Notes: generated by a model not told the origin, from the letters alone. DNA of 64,000 nt from Streptomyces sp. NBC_00539 (GCF_036346105.1 NZ_CP107811.1:3538501-3602500); one strand, 5' to 3'. Shown: positions 1 through 8,513, counted from the first letter of the stretch. Translations and numbers: made by a program.

Positions 1-1
1 T

Positions 2-124
2 GCGTGGCTCAAAGCCCGCGGTCTCGGTTCTCTGGCCGTCAACGCCGTGATGACCCGGGACATTTCCCGTCTCCCCGGCGACTGGAAACGGCGCTGGGCC
101 CCGATCACCGTCGCCGCAAGCTGA
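2..124 (+). CDS. 3' end of an unidentified gene (partial)
   Basis: An open frame enters from the left edge and stops with TGA 13 bases before the GNAT start. Its last 40 residues (AWLKARGLGSLAVNAV... ending ITVAAS) have no motif I can assign. The close spacing and the good ribosome binding site lying just after its stop suggest it is co-transcribed with the acetyltransferase downstream. Function unknown. Confidence 0.5.
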   Translation, partial: AWLKARGLGSLAVNAVMTRDISRLPGDWKRRWAPITVAAS

Positions 125-137
125 GGAAGGAACCACC

Positions 138-599
138 ATGGCCGACGACACCGAGCTCACCATCCGCCCCGCGACCGAGGCCGATCTACCCGCCATCGTC
201 TCCCTGCTCGCCGACGACCCGCTCGGGGCGGCCCGCGAATCTCCGGACGATCTCGCCCCCTATGTCGAGGCTCTCAAGCATCTGACGGACGACCCCCACC
301 AACACGTGATGGTGGCCGTCCGCGGTGAGCGTGTCGTGGGTACCCTCCAGCTCACCGTCGTCGCAGGCCTTTCCCGCCGGGGAGCCACCCGCTCCATCAT
401 CGAAGGGGTTCGCGTTCACGCCGATGAACGGGGCAGCGGCCTGGGCACCCGATTCATCGAGTGGGCGATCGAGAGGTCCCGCCAAGAGAACTGTGCGCTG
501 GTCCAGCTCACCTCCGACGTCACACGGACCGACGCGCACCGTTTCTATGAACGGCTCGGCTTCACCGCCTCCCACGTCGGATTCAAACTCGCGCTCTGA
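138..599 (+). CDS. GNAT-family N-acetyltransferase
   Basis: A 153-residue single-domain protein of the GNAT fold, expected to move an acetyl group from acetyl-CoA to an amine. The acetyl-CoA pyrophosphate loop is visible as VHADERGSGLGTRFIEWA (about residues 94-111; the R-G-S-G-L-G core fits Q/R-x-x-G-x-G/A), and the C-terminal HRFYERLGF segment is the usual GNAT beta-bulge and tyrosine region. The ATG is preceded by GAGGAAGGA at suitable spacing. The substrate cannot be read from sequence; small soluble GNATs of this size act on many amines. It probably shares a transcript with the partial gene upstream and the winged-helix gene downstream. Confidence 0.85.
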   Translation: MADDTELTIRPATEADLPAIVSLLADDPLGAARESPDDLAPYVEALKHLTDDPHQHVMVAVRGERVVGTLQLTVVAGLSRRGATRSIIEGVRVHADERGSGLGTRFIEWAIERSRQENCALVQLTSDVTRTDAHRFYERLGFTASHVGFKLAL

Positions 600-652
600 C
601 GGATCGCCCCACGGCCGGGCCGCTGTCCGTAGCCCGGCCTACGATCAGGAGG

Positions 653-1828
653 GTGAATGCCGCCCTCCCTCTGATCACACAGGCCGAGCGTCGCCACCGG
701 CTGGGCCGCCGTCACCGGCTGGCGCCTTCGGCGCGCGCGGCCCTCGTGCCCCAGGCGGCGGACGCCGTCGTCGCCCTGCACGCCACCGACGCCGCGACGG
801 TATTCCTCTCCGCCCGCGCACGGCTCACCGAAAGCGACCCCGCCACGATCGAACAGGCCCTGTACGGGGACGTGAGCCTGGTCCGGCTGCTGAGCATGCG
901 CAACACGCTGTTCGCCGTCTCCACCGAACTCGCGCCCTACGTCGACTCGTCCACGGCCCGGGCCATCGCGGTCAAGGAACGCAGGAGCATCCTCAAGCAC
1001 CTCGAAGAAGACGGCCAAGGGCTCGATGCCGCCTGGCTGGCCGAGGCGGAGAAGGCCACACTCGACGCACTCGACACCCGTGGTGCTTCCACCGGCGGCC
1101 AACTGTCGGCCGCCGTACCCGCTCTGCGCCGGAAGATCACCGTGGGCCGGGGCAAGAATTACGAGGCACAGACCGGCGTCGCGACCCGCGTCATCCGTCT
1201 CCTGGCGGCCGACGGGCGGATCCGGCGCGACCGTCCCCGCGGGGCGTGGACCTCCAGCCAGTACCGCTGGGTCCACACCGAGCCCTGGCCGGCCGTCCCG
1301 GTTGCCGAGGCCCGCGCCGAGATCGCCCGCCGATGGCTGCGCGCGTACGGGCCGGCCACCGAGGCCGACTTCAAGTGGTGGACCGGCTGGACGCTGACCG
1401 ACGCGCGCAGGGCCCTGGCCGCCGCCGGTGTGGAACACGTCCGCCTCGAAGGCGGCGCCACCGCCCTCGTCAGCCCTGGCGACACCGTCCCCGAGCCCGC
1501 TCCGGAGCCTTGGGCCGCGTTGCTTCCGGCTCTGGACCCCAGTGCAATGGGCTGGGCCGACCGCGGGTTCCACCTGGATCCTGCCTACCGGGCCGCCCTG
1601 TTCGACTACGCGGGGAACATCGGCCCGACCGTGTGGTGGAACGGCGAGATCGTCGGTGGCTGGGCTCAGCGCGGCGACGGCCGGATCGTCTGGCGTCTGC
1701 TGGGGAGCCCCGGCCGGGCCGCCGAGCGGGCCGTGACCGCCGAGGCCGGCCGCCTCGCGGAGTGGATCGGGGAGGCCCGGATCACCCCTCGTTTCCGGAC
1801 GCCGCTGGAGCGCGAGCTGGTCTCCTGA
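653..1828 (+). CDS. winged-helix DNA-binding protein, AlkZ/YcaQ-like (HTH_42)
   Basis: A 391-residue protein that looks like the HTH_42/PF06224 group, which includes the DNA glycosylases AlkZ and YcaQ. Family-like stretches are ITQAERRHRLGRRHRLAP near the N-terminus, LVRLLSMRNTLFAVS (residues ~76-90) and the late GNIGPTVWWNGEIVGGW segment. I do not see the Q-x-Q/D catalytic signature clearly, so glycosylase activity is not claimed. GTG at 653 was chosen because the conserved N-terminal segment demands it, although the AGGAGG at 647-652 abuts the codon, an unusually short spacing. The 3' end lies in a 16-bp tandem repeat (see findings). It converges on the serine hydrolase gene. Confidence 0.75.
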   Translation: MNAALPLITQAERRHRLGRRHRLAPSARAALVPQAADAVVALHATDAATVFLSARARLTESDPATIEQALYGDVSLVRLLSMRNTLFAVSTELAPYVDSSTARAIAVKERRSILKHLEEDGQGLDAAWLAEAEKATLDALDTRGASTGGQLSAAVPALRRKITVGRGKNYEAQTGVATRVIRLLAADGRIRRDRPRGAWTSSQYRWVHTEPWPAVPVAEARAEIARRWLRAYGPATEADFKWWTGWTLTDARRALAAAGVEHVRLEGGATALVSPGDTVPEPAPEPWAALLPALDPSAMGWADRGFHLDPAYRAALFDYAGNIGPTVWWNGEIVGGWAQRGDGRIVWRLLGSPGRAAERAVTAEAGRLAEWIGEARITPRFRTPLERELVS

Positions 1829-1860
1829 CGAGTTGGTGTCCGAGCGAGCTGGTCTCCTGA
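1813..1860. repeat. three-unit 16-bp tandem repeat spanning a stop codon
   Basis: Units start at 1813, 1829 and 1845. The first and third are identical (CGAGCTGGTCTCCTGA) and each contains the in-frame Glu-Leu-Val-Ser-stop end of the winged-helix gene; the middle unit differs at several positions. The first copy carries the real stop at 1826-1828. Confidence 0.85.
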
Positions 1861-1890
1861 GGGGGCCGGCCGCCCGATCCCCACCCCCTG

Positions 1891-3288
1891 CTAACCGATG
1901 CCGCGCCAGCCCTGCGGGTCCACTCCGCCCGGGACCGGGGCACCGGCGTCGTACGGCTCCCGCGTGAACACGAACGAACCAAGGTCGAGGTGACTCACTG
2001 ACCCGTCCGCCCGCCGTACCGCGCGCAGTGTCTCACCCGCGTAGTAGCCGTTCAGGCCGGTCCAGCTGCCGTCCTGCTCGGCCCGGAACCTGGCCGTGCG
2101 ACCCGTCGGCCCCATCGGGCCCAGCTCCAGCAGCCCGTCCGACGTCAGCCGCACCACCTGGGCCGCCGTGCCCCAGTACCAGGGGCCGCACAGCTCAAGG
2201 GCCACCGGGTCCGAACCGAGGAAGGGCCGCCACGGCTCGGGGATACGCGGCTCGGCTTCCGCCACGAGGCCGACCAGCTCCACCGCAACGGTCGTGGCGG
2301 GCAGTCCCGACGTGCAGTTCGCCAGCACCACCGCGGCCACGTCGTCCGCCTCGCTCAGCCACAGTCCCGCGACGAACCCGGGCAGTGACCCGCCGTGTCC
2401 GGCGAGCGCGCGCCCACCGTGGTCCAGTACTTGCAGCCCGAGTCCGTAACCGTTCGCCGGGGCACCCGGCTCGGGGGCGACGGTCGGTGTACGCATTTCG
2501 CGCAGTGATTCCGCGCTCAGCACCCCGGCCTCACCCCGAACGAGGAACGCCGCGAACCGGGCCAGGTCCCTGGTGGTGGACCAGAGTTGACCGGCCGAGG
2601 CCATGATCCCGAGGTCCTCGACGGGCTCCGGCATCATCACGTCCGCCCAAGGGTGCACCGCCCAGCCGCCGGCGTGCGGTGACTGCGGGCCGACCGTCGT
2701 ACGGTCCAGCCCCAGTGGCTCCAGCACCTCAGCCCGGAGCACCTCCTCCCAGGGCTTGCCGCGCAGCGCCTCGACGAGCGAACCGAGCAGCGTGTAGCCC
2801 GGGTTGGAGTAGTGGTGCCGCAAGCCCGGCTCGAAACGGAAGGGCGCCTCTCCCAGCACGTCACCGAGCGCCGGTCGCAGCGCGGCCGGCGTCCGCTCCC
2901 ACCACTCGCCCGGCGTCTCGGCCGCCAAACCGCCCGTGTGGGCGAGCAACTGGCGGACGGTCACCTCCCCGGCCCCCGTACCGGGAAGGTGCTTCTCCAG
3001 CCGGTCGCCGAGTTCCAGCAGCCCTTCGTCCCGCAGGCGCATCACCAGTACGGCGGTGAACGTCTTGGTGATCGACCCGATCCGGTACTGGACGTCCCCG
3101 TCAGGACCGTGCCCTTCGACAGAGGTCCGGGACCCTTCCCAGACCACCTCCCCGCCGCGCACGACAGCAGCGACGACGGACGGCGCACGCCCCTCGCTCT
3201 GCGCCAGGGCGATCCGGTGCGTCAGCGCGCGCCGGGTGGCGGGAAGCAGTCGGTGGTCCTCAGGTACGTCCTCAGATACAGCAGCCAT
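1891..3288 (-). CDS. serine hydrolase, class C beta-lactamase/D-alanyl carboxypeptidase family
   Basis: A 465-residue penicillin-recognising serine hydrolase (beta-lactamase/EstB/DD-peptidase fold). The nucleophile motif is RIGSITKTFTA (SITK, about residue 72), the second motif is HHYSNPGYTLLGSL (Tyr-Ser-Asn, about residue 160), and LAGHGGSLPGF (about residue 310) stands where the class C KTG/HxG motif falls. A C-terminal extension of about 110 residues follows the catalytic domain. No signal peptide is visible at the ATG, so a cytoplasmic esterase or peptidase is as likely as a cell-wall enzyme. It starts 9 bases after the dnaB stop and is probably read through from it. Substrate unknown. 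Confidence 0.8.
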   Translation of the reverse strand: MAAVSEDVPEDHRLLPATRRALTHRIALAQSEGRAPSVVAAVVRGGEVVWEGSRTSVEGHGPDGDVQYRIGSITKTFTAVLVMRLRDEGLLELGDRLEKHLPGTGAGEVTVRQLLAHTGGLAAETPGEWWERTPAALRPALGDVLGEAPFRFEPGLRHHYSNPGYTLLGSLVEALRGKPWEEVLRAEVLEPLGLDRTTVGPQSPHAGGWAVHPWADVMMPEPVEDLGIMASAGQLWSTTRDLARFAAFLVRGEAGVLSAESLREMRTPTVAPEPGAPANGYGLGLQVLDHGGRALAGHGGSLPGFVAGLWLSEADDVAAVVLANCTSGLPATTVAVELVGLVAEAEPRIPEPWRPFLGSDPVALELCGPWYWGTAAQVVRLTSDGLLELGPMGPTGRTARFRAEQDGSWTGLNGYYAGETLRAVRRADGSVSHLDLGSFVFTREPYDAGAPVPGGVDPQGWRGIG

Positions 3289-3297
3289 GATCGGATG

Positions 3298-4773
3298 CTA
3301 CGTGTTGGCCATGTCCACGAACCGCGAATAATGGCCCTGGAAGGCCACGGTGATCGTCGCCGTCGGACCGTTACGGTGCTTGGCCACGATCAGGTCGGCC
3401 TCGCCCGCGCGGGGCGACTCCTTCTCGTACGCGTCCTCGCGGTGCAGCAGGATCACCATGTCCGCGTCCTGCTCGATCGAGCCCGACTCACGCAGGTCGG
3501 AGACCATCGGCTTCTTGTCCGTGCGCTGCTCGGGTCCACGGTTCAGCTGGGACAGCGCGATGACCGGGACCTCCAGCTCCTTCGCCAGCAGCTTGAGGTT
3601 TCGGGACATGTCCGAGACCTCCTGCTGGCGGCTTTCGGGACGGCGCGAGCCGCCGGACTGCATGAGCTGGAGGTAGTCGATGACCACGAGCGAAAGGTCG
3701 TTGCGCTGCTTGAGCCGACGGCACTTCGCCCGGATCTCCATCATCGACAGGTTGGGGGAGTCGTCGATGTACAGGGGCGCGGCGGAGACGTCGGGCATCC
3801 GACGGGCCAGCCGGGTCCAGTCGTCGTCCGTCATGGTGCCGGAGCGCATGTGGTGCAGCGCGACCCGGGCTTCCGCCGAGAGGAGGCGCATCGCGATCTC
3901 GTTGCGGCCCATTTCGAGGGAGAAGATGACGCTGGGCAGGTTGCTCTTGATGGAACAGGCGCGGGCGAAGTCGAGGGCGAGCGTCGACTTTCCCATGGCG
4001 GGACGTGCAGCGATGACGATCATCTGACCGGGGTGCAGGCCGTTGGTCAGGGAGTCGAGGTCGGTGAAACCGGTGGGGACGCCGGACATCTGGCCGCTGC
4101 GCGAGCCGATCGCCTCGATCTCGTCGAGGGCGCCCTCCATGATGTCGCCCAGCGGCAGATAGTCCTCAGACGTCCGCTGCTCGGTGACCGCGTAGATCTC
4201 GGCTTGGGCGCTGTTGACGATCGCGTCGACGTCGCCGTCCGCCGCGTATCCCATCTGCGTGATCTTGGTGCCGGCGGCGACCAGGCGGCGCAGCACGGCT
4301 CTCTCGTGGACGATCTCCGCGTAGTACTCGGCGTTGGCCGCCGTCGGTACGGACTGCACCAAGGTGTGCAGGTACGCCGCACCACCCACCTTGCTGATCT
4401 CACCGCGCCGGGTCAGCTCGGCGCCGACGGTGATCGGGTCGGCGGGCTCGCCCTTGGCGTACAGGTCGAGGATGGCCTGGTAGATCGTCTCGTGCGACGG
4501 ACGGTAGAAGTCGTGCCCCTTGAGCACCTCGACCACGTCGGCGATGGCGTCCTTGGACAGCAGCATGCCGCCGAGGACCGACTGCTCGGCATCGAGGTCC
4601 TGGGGCGGGACGCGCTCGAAGCCGCCGCCGTCCCACGAGCCGCCCTCGCGCCCGCGGTCCTGCTGGTCGTCTCCACGGCCGCGGCCGTCACCGTTGCGGC
4701 GCGAGCGGGCGGGCAGACGGTCACCCGGACCGCTGTCGGCCCAGGGGTCGTCCATGGGCTCGGGCATACTCAC
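3298..4773 (-). CDS. dnaB: replicative DNA helicase DnaB
   Basis: Hexameric 5'-3' helicase that unwinds DNA at the replication fork. From GTG at 4773 it has 491 residues: a Gly/Asp/Arg-rich N-terminal tail (~50), the helical N-terminal domain (AEQSVLGGMLLSKDAI), then the RecA-like domain with Walker A ARPAMGKSTLA (about residue 258), SLVVIDYLQLM (about 363) and the arginine-finger region PVIALSQLNRGPEQR. No intein is present. GTG 4773 was preferred to the open frame reaching 4887 because GGAGGAGG lies just upstream and the extra residues look unlike DnaB. The upstream gap carries DnaA-box motifs, so DnaA may influence its expression. The likely loader, DciA, is encoded at 43.2 kb. Confidence 0.97.
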   Translation of the reverse strand: MSMPEPMDDPWADSGPGDRLPARSRRNGDGRGRGDDQQDRGREGGSWDGGGFERVPPQDLDAEQSVLGGMLLSKDAIADVVEVLKGHDFYRPSHETIYQAILDLYAKGEPADPITVGAELTRRGEISKVGGAAYLHTLVQSVPTAANAEYYAEIVHERAVLRRLVAAGTKITQMGYAADGDVDAIVNSAQAEIYAVTEQRTSEDYLPLGDIMEGALDEIEAIGSRSGQMSGVPTGFTDLDSLTNGLHPGQMIVIAARPAMGKSTLALDFARACSIKSNLPSVIFSLEMGRNEIAMRLLSAEARVALHHMRSGTMTDDDWTRLARRMPDVSAAPLYIDDSPNLSMMEIRAKCRRLKQRNDLSLVVIDYLQLMQSGGSRRPESRQQEVSDMSRNLKLLAKELEVPVIALSQLNRGPEQRTDKKPMVSDLRESGSIEQDADMVILLHREDAYEKESPRAGEADLIVAKHRNGPTATITVAFQGHYSRFVDMANT

Positions 4774-4920
4774 CGGGCCGCCTCCTCCCGTCCGCAACGC
4801 GGACCTCGCCGTGCCACTCTTTCTAGGGCACGGCTCTGACATTCGGGGACCCCGGACCGGCTGTCGGCGCATCGGGGCAACGCACAACGGTAGGGCCGCG
4901 GACGACGTCAGCCAATCTTG

Positions 4921-5020
4921 TTATCCACAGGCTGTGTGGATGAGATGTGGATGACGGCGCCAATGCTGTGGGTAAGTCGGCCGAAGCTGTGCACGGACCG
5001 GGGGACGACGCTGTGGACAA
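4921..5020. promoter_or_regulatory. cluster of five DnaA-box-like 9-mers between dnaB and the MATE gene
   Basis: Within 100 bp: TTATCCACA (4921-4929), TGTGGATGA (4935-4943), TGTGGATGA (4946-4954), TGTGGGTAA (4967-4975) and TGTGGACAA (5012-5020, reverse of the Streptomyces consensus TTGTCCACA). Two are exact boxes and three differ by one base. The rest of the 434-bp gap (4774-5207) holds no gene that I can see; it should contain the dnaB promoter on the minus strand and the MATE promoter on the plus strand. Confidence 0.75.
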
Positions 5021-5171
5021 AATCACCTGGCCACCCCTGTTAGCCCACTGACCTGCACTTTCTCCGTCCTCAGGCTGTGAGGGAGAAAATTCTTGGCCAC
5101 TGTCTCAAGATCGCCTCCAAAGGGGTGCGGAGAACTCCCAAGTCAGCGGCCAAGTAAGGGTCCTAGATATG

Positions 5172-5201
5172 TTGTGTCCATTACCTGTGGAAGATTAGAT
5201 T
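5172..5201 (+). promoter_or_regulatory. candidate promoter of the MATE gene (leaderless start)
   Basis: TTGTGT (5172-5177) and TAGATT (5196-5201) are 18 bases apart and fit a HrdB-type promoter. Transcription would begin about 7 bases later, at or next to the ATG at 5208, which has no Shine-Dalgarno sequence. A leaderless mRNA is therefore inferred. Confidence 0.5.
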
Positions 5202-5207
5202 GGGCGT

Positions 5208-6545
5208 ATGAAACTGGCCTCCACAGCACCGGAAGCGGACCCGAGACGACACGACCGCGAGATCCTCGCGCTCGCCCTCCCCGCCTTCGGCGCGCTCGTC
5301 GCCGAGCCGCTCTTCGTGATGGCGGACAGCGCCATCGTCGGGCACCTCGGGACCCCCCAGCTGGCCGGCCTGGGCGTCGCAGCCGCGCTGCTCACCACCG
5401 CGGTCAGTGTCTTCGTCTTCCTCGCCTACGCCACCACCGCGGCCGTCGCCCGACGGGTCGGCGCGGGTGACCTCCAGGCCGCCATCCGCCAGGGCATGGA
5501 CGGGATCTGGCTGGCACTGCTGCTCGGGGCTGCCGTCATCGCCGTCGTCCTGCCCACCGCGCCGCGGCTGATCTCCCTGTTCGGGGCTTCCGACACCGTC
5601 GCCCCCTACGCGGTCACCTATCTGAGGATCTCCGCCCTGGGCATCCCGGCCATGCTCGTGGTGCTGGCGGCCACCGGTGTCATCCGTGGGCTCCAGGACA
5701 CGCGCACGCCGCTCTATGTCGCCATCGGCGGCTTCACCCTCAACGGGGCCCTGAACCTGGCGCTCGTCTACGGGGCAGGCCTCGGCATCGCCGGCTCCGC
5801 GTGGGGCACGGTGATCGCCCAATGCGCCATGGCGGCCGTCTACCTCGTCGTGGTCATCCGCGGCGCCCGTCGGCACGGAGCCACGCTGCGGCCCGACACG
5901 GCAGGCATACGCGCCTGTGCACAGGCCGGCGTGCCCCTACTGGTCCGCACGCTGTCCCTGCGGGCCATTCTGATGATCGCTACTGCCGTAGCCGCTCGGC
6001 TGGGGGACGCGGACATCGCCGCTCACCAAATCCTTCTTTCGCTGTGGACACTGCTCGCCTTCGCGCTGGACGCGATCGCGATCGCCGGACAGGCCATCAT
6101 CGGCCGGTACCTGGGCGCAGGGGACACCGAAGGGGCCAAGGCTCTGTGCCGACGGATGGTGCGGTGGGGCGTCATCGGCGGCCTTGTACTGGGTCTGCTC
6201 GTCGTTCTGGCGCGATCCGTCTTCGTGCCGCTCTTCACCAGCGATCCTGTCGTGGAGGACACACTGCTGCCCGCCCTGCTGGTACTCGCCGTCTCCCAGC
6301 CGATCTGCGGCATCGTTTTCGTACTCGACGGGGTCCTGATGGGCGCGGGTGACGGCCGCTACCTGGCCGGCGCGATGCTGCTGACCCTGGCCGTCTTCAC
6401 TCCCGCCGCGCTGCTCCTGCCCAGCCTGGGAGGCGGCCTGACCGCCCTCTGGTGGGCCATGACCTTGATGATGGTGGTCCGTATGGCGACCCTCCAGCTG
6501 CGCGCCCGCTCGGGCCGGTGGCTGGTGGCCGGCGCTACCCGCTGA
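5208..6545 (+). CDS. MATE-family efflux transporter, DinF subgroup
   Basis: A 445-residue polytopic membrane protein with about twelve hydrophobic segments, starting with a short basic N-terminus followed by REILALALPAFGALVAEPLFVMADSAIVGHLG-like sequence typical of the DinF/NorM group. It is expected to export organic compounds by drug/H+ or drug/Na+ antiport. Two repeated six-helix halves are seen, as expected (N-half to about residue 220, C-half from VPLLVRTLSLRAILM). The substrate cannot be inferred. There is no ribosome binding site at the ATG; see the leaderless promoter entry. It converges on rplI across two parS sites and a strong hairpin. Confidence 0.9.
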   Translation: MKLASTAPEADPRRHDREILALALPAFGALVAEPLFVMADSAIVGHLGTPQLAGLGVAAALLTTAVSVFVFLAYATTAAVARRVGAGDLQAAIRQGMDGIWLALLLGAAVIAVVLPTAPRLISLFGASDTVAPYAVTYLRISALGIPAMLVVLAATGVIRGLQDTRTPLYVAIGGFTLNGALNLALVYGAGLGIAGSAWGTVIAQCAMAAVYLVVVIRGARRHGATLRPDTAGIRACAQAGVPLLVRTLSLRAILMIATAVAARLGDADIAAHQILLSLWTLLAFALDAIAIAGQAIIGRYLGAGDTEGAKALCRRMVRWGVIGGLVLGLLVVLARSVFVPLFTSDPVVEDTLLPALLVLAVSQPICGIVFVLDGVLMGAGDGRYLAGAMLLTLAVFTPAALLLPSLGGGLTALWWAMTLMMVVRMATLQLRARSGRWLVAGATR

Positions 6546-6560
6546 CCCCGGGCGGGCGTT

Positions 6561-6574
6561 GTTTCACGTGAAAC
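6561..6574. other. parS centromere site 1
   Basis: Exact GTTTCACGTGAAAC palindrome, the ParB-binding parS sequence of Streptomyces; the flanking bases extend it to a full 16-bp palindrome. Intergenic between the MATE and rplI genes. Confidence 0.95.
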
Positions 6575-6601
6575 ATCGCCTGGTCCCACGAGACCCACCG
6601 T

Positions 6602-6615
6602 GTTTCACGTGAAAC
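6602..6615. other. parS centromere site 2
   Basis: Exact GTTTCACGTGAAAC, 41 bases from site 1 in the same intergenic gap. Confidence 0.95.
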
Positions 6616-6633
6616 GAAGAACCCCGGAAACGA

Positions 6634-6668
6634 CGAAGGGCCGCACCCCACTGGGGTGCGGCCCTTCG
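6634..6668. terminator. bidirectional terminator between the MATE and rplI genes
   Basis: A perfect 16-bp inverted repeat (arms 6634-6649 and 6653-6668) with a 3-base loop lies between two convergent genes and ends just before the rplI stop. It suits rplI operon termination and stops read-through from the transporter. Confidence 0.85.
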
Positions 6669-6678
6669 TGCGCAGCAC

Positions 6679-7125
6679 TTAGGCGGCGACGACCTCGACG
6701 CCCACGTTCGCCAGGACCTCGGCGTGCAGACGCACGGAGACCTGGTACGAACCGAGGGTCTTGATCGGCGAGCCGAGCTCAACGCGGCGCTTGTCGACCT
6801 TCGGGCCACCAGAAGCCTCGATCGCCGAAGCGATGTCGGACTGCGTGACGGAACCGAAGAGACGGCCGGCGTCACCCGAGCGGGTGGCCAGGCGCACCTT
6901 GACGCCCTCGAGCTTGGCCTTGATCTCGTTGGCCTGCTCGATGGTCGCGATCTCGTGGATCTTGCGGGCGCGGCGGATCTGCGCCACGTCCTGCTCGCCA
7001 CCCTTGGTCCAGCGGATCGCGAAGCGACGCGGGATCAGGTAGTTGCGGGCGTATCCGTCCTTGACGTCGACGACGTCGCCAGCGGCACCGAGGCCATTGA
7101 CCTCGTGGGTCAGGATGATCTTCAT
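6679..7125 (-). CDS. rplI: 50S ribosomal protein L9
   Basis: 148 residues, the normal L9 length. The N-terminal rRNA-binding domain ([30 protein letters not shown]...) is near-identical to bacterial L9, followed by the long connecting helix (EIKAKLEG) and the C-terminal domain ending VGVEVVAA. L9 sits at the L1 stalk base and affects reading-frame maintenance. It is the last gene of the rpsF-ssb-rpsR-rplI operon, 18 bases after rpsR. Confidence 0.98.
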   Translation of the reverse strand: MKIILTHEVNGLGAAGDVVDVKDGYARNYLIPRRFAIRWTKGGEQDVAQIRRARKIHEIATIEQANEIKAKLEGVKVRLATRSGDAGRLFGSVTQSDIASAIEASGGPKVDKRRVELGSPIKTLGSYQVSVRLHAEVLANVGVEVVAA

Positions 7126-7143
7126 TAGTCGGTCACCCTTTCC

Positions 7144-7380
7144 TTATCGCGCGGTGGACGTGTAGGGCAGCAGCGCCATCTCACGGCTGTTCTTCACGGC
7201 CGTGGCGACGTCACGCTGGTGCTGCGTGCAGTTGCCGGTAACGCGGCGGGCACGGATCTTGCCACGGTCGGAAATGAACTTCCGCAGCATGTTCGTGTCC
7301 TTGTAGTCCACGTACGCGGTCTTGTCCTTGCAGAACGCGCAGACCTTCTTCTTAGGCTTGCGCACAGGCGGCTTCGCCAT
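7144..7380 (-). CDS. rpsR: 30S ribosomal protein S18
   Basis: 78 residues with the S18 core [18 protein letters not shown] and [26 protein letters not shown] zinc-type (C+) character is suggested by CAFCKDK near the N-terminus and the later Cys in GNCTQHQ, so this may be the zinc-containing form; Streptomyces often carry a second, zinc-free S18 elsewhere. S18 pairs with S6 on the 30S platform. AGGAGA precedes the ATG. Middle gene of the rpsF operon. Confidence 0.97.
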   Translation of the reverse strand: MAKPPVRKPKKKVCAFCKDKTAYVDYKDTNMLRKFISDRGKIRARRVTGNCTQHQRDVATAVKNSREMALLPYTSTAR

Positions 7381-7423
7381 TGTGTCTCTCCTGTGTGATC
7401 AAGAAGTGGGGATGCGAGCTGCC

Positions 7424-8014
7424 CTAGAAGGGCGGCTCGTCCGAGTAGCCACCGCCGGAGCCGCCGGAGCTTCCGCCCCAGCCGCCCCCGCCGCCGCCCT
7501 GCTGCTGGCCACCGGCCGGCGCGCTGGACGCCCACGGGTCGTCGGAGGGAGCTCCGCCGCCCTGAGGCGCACCGCCGCTGGGGGCTCCGCCCCAGTTGCC
7601 GCCGCCGGCCTGCGGCTGACCGCCGCCGTACCCACCCTGGCCGCCGCGACCCGTGGTCTTGGCGACCTTGGCCGTGGCGTTCTTCAAGCTGGGGCCGACT
7701 TCCTCGACGTCCAGCTCGTAGACCGTGCGCTTGACACCCTCACGGTCCTCGTACGACCGCTGCCTCAGCCGGCCCTGCACGATGACGCGCATGCCTCGCT
7801 GGAGGGACTCGGCGACGTTCTCCGCCGCCTGCCGCCACACCGAGCAGGTCAGGAACAGGCTCTCGCCGTCCTTCCACTCATTGGTCTGACGGTCGAAGGT
7901 GCGGGGGGTGGACGCGACACGGAACTTCGCGACCGCCGCACCCGAGGGGGTGAAGCGCAGCTCGGGGTCGTCGACGAGATTGCCGACGACCGTGATGACG
8001 GTCTCGCCTGCCAT
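7424..8014 (-). CDS. ssb: single-stranded DNA-binding protein
   Basis: 196 residues. Residues 1-~115 form the OB fold ([31 protein letters not shown]...), residues ~120-185 a Gly/Gln-rich flexible linker, and the chain ends with the acidic protein-docking tip DEPPF. SSB coats single-stranded DNA at forks and recruits partners through this tip. Its place between rpsF and rpsR is the classical arrangement. GAGAGG lies upstream of the ATG. Streptomyces commonly have a second ssb paralogue elsewhere; this is the housekeeping, operon-located copy. Confidence 0.97.
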   Translation of the reverse strand: MAGETVITVVGNLVDDPELRFTPSGAAVAKFRVASTPRTFDRQTNEWKDGESLFLTCSVWRQAAENVAESLQRGMRVIVQGRLRQRSYEDREGVKRTVYELDVEEVGPSLKNATAKVAKTTGRGGQGGYGGGQPQAGGGNWGGAPSGGAPQGGGAPSDDPWASSAPAGGQQQGGGGGGWGGSSGGSGGGYSDEPPF

Positions 8015-8087
8015 GGATGAACCTCTCGGCGGGGATTTGCTGCTGGGCTGCTGTGCTACTCGGTCCCGATTACCGCTGAACCGAAGT

Positions 8088-8378
8088 TCAGTGGGTCTCG
8101 GGGCGGAGGACCTTGGTCCGGAGAACCGACTCGTTCAGGTTCATCTGTCGGTCAAGCTCCTTGACGACCGCAGGCTCGGCCTGGAGGTCGATGACCGAGT
8201 AGATGCCCTCGGGCTTCTTCTTGATCTCGTAAGCGAGACGACGACGGCCCCAGGTGTCGACCTTCTCGACCTTTCCGTTGCCCTCACGGACGACGGAGAG
8301 GAAGTTCTCGATCAGCGGGGAGACAGCGCGCTCCTCGAGATCGGGGTCGAGGATGACCATCACTTCGTAGTGACGCAT
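8088..8378 (-). CDS. rpsF: 30S ribosomal protein S6
   Basis: 96 residues from the ATG at 8378, starting [17 protein letters not shown] and ending [12 protein letters not shown]; no long Glu tail. The ATG at 8378 was chosen over an in-frame upstream start because a perfect AAAGGAGGT (8388-8396 on this strand) is placed for it. S6 dimerises with S18 on the small subunit. First gene of the operon; a hairpin in its leader may be a regulatory element. Confidence 0.97.
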   Translation of the reverse strand: MRHYEVMVILDPDLEERAVSPLIENFLSVVREGNGKVEKVDTWGRRRLAYEIKKKPEGIYSVIDLQAEPAVVKELDRQMNLNESVLRTKVLRPETH

Positions 8379-8406
8379 GTGGAACCCACCTCCTTTGGAC
8401 TCAGCG

Positions 8407-8425
8407 GCCACGGTCGTTCCGTGGC
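8407..8425 (-). promoter_or_regulatory. hairpin in the rpsF leader
   Basis: A 7-bp perfect stem (GCCACGG/CCGTGGC) with a 5-base loop lies in the mRNA leader shortly before the rpsF Shine-Dalgarno. Bacterial rpsF operons are often autoregulated by the S6:S18 complex binding a leader hairpin; whether this stem is that element is not proven. Confidence 0.35.
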
Positions 8426-8483
8426 AGGAGGGTCGTGATGCGTGCGCACGGCGTCCACAGAGCAGACACCGCGCAGACCGTAC

Positions 8484-8513
8484 AGACTACCTGCTCGACT
8501 CCTTCCGGTTGAA
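8484..8513 (-). promoter_or_regulatory. candidate rpsF operon promoter
   Basis: On the minus strand TTCAAC (8508-8513) and TAGTCT (8484-8489) are separated by 18 bases. Start would be near 8477, giving a leader of about 100 bases. Confidence 0.45.

Noticed and set aside
2812-4839. A 675-residue plus-strand frame opposite dnaB
   Set aside because: Antisense shadow of dnaB with no domain.
4774-4887. N-terminal extension of DnaB to 4887
   Set aside because: The extra residues do not look like DnaB, and GGAGGAGG is placed for the GTG at 4773.
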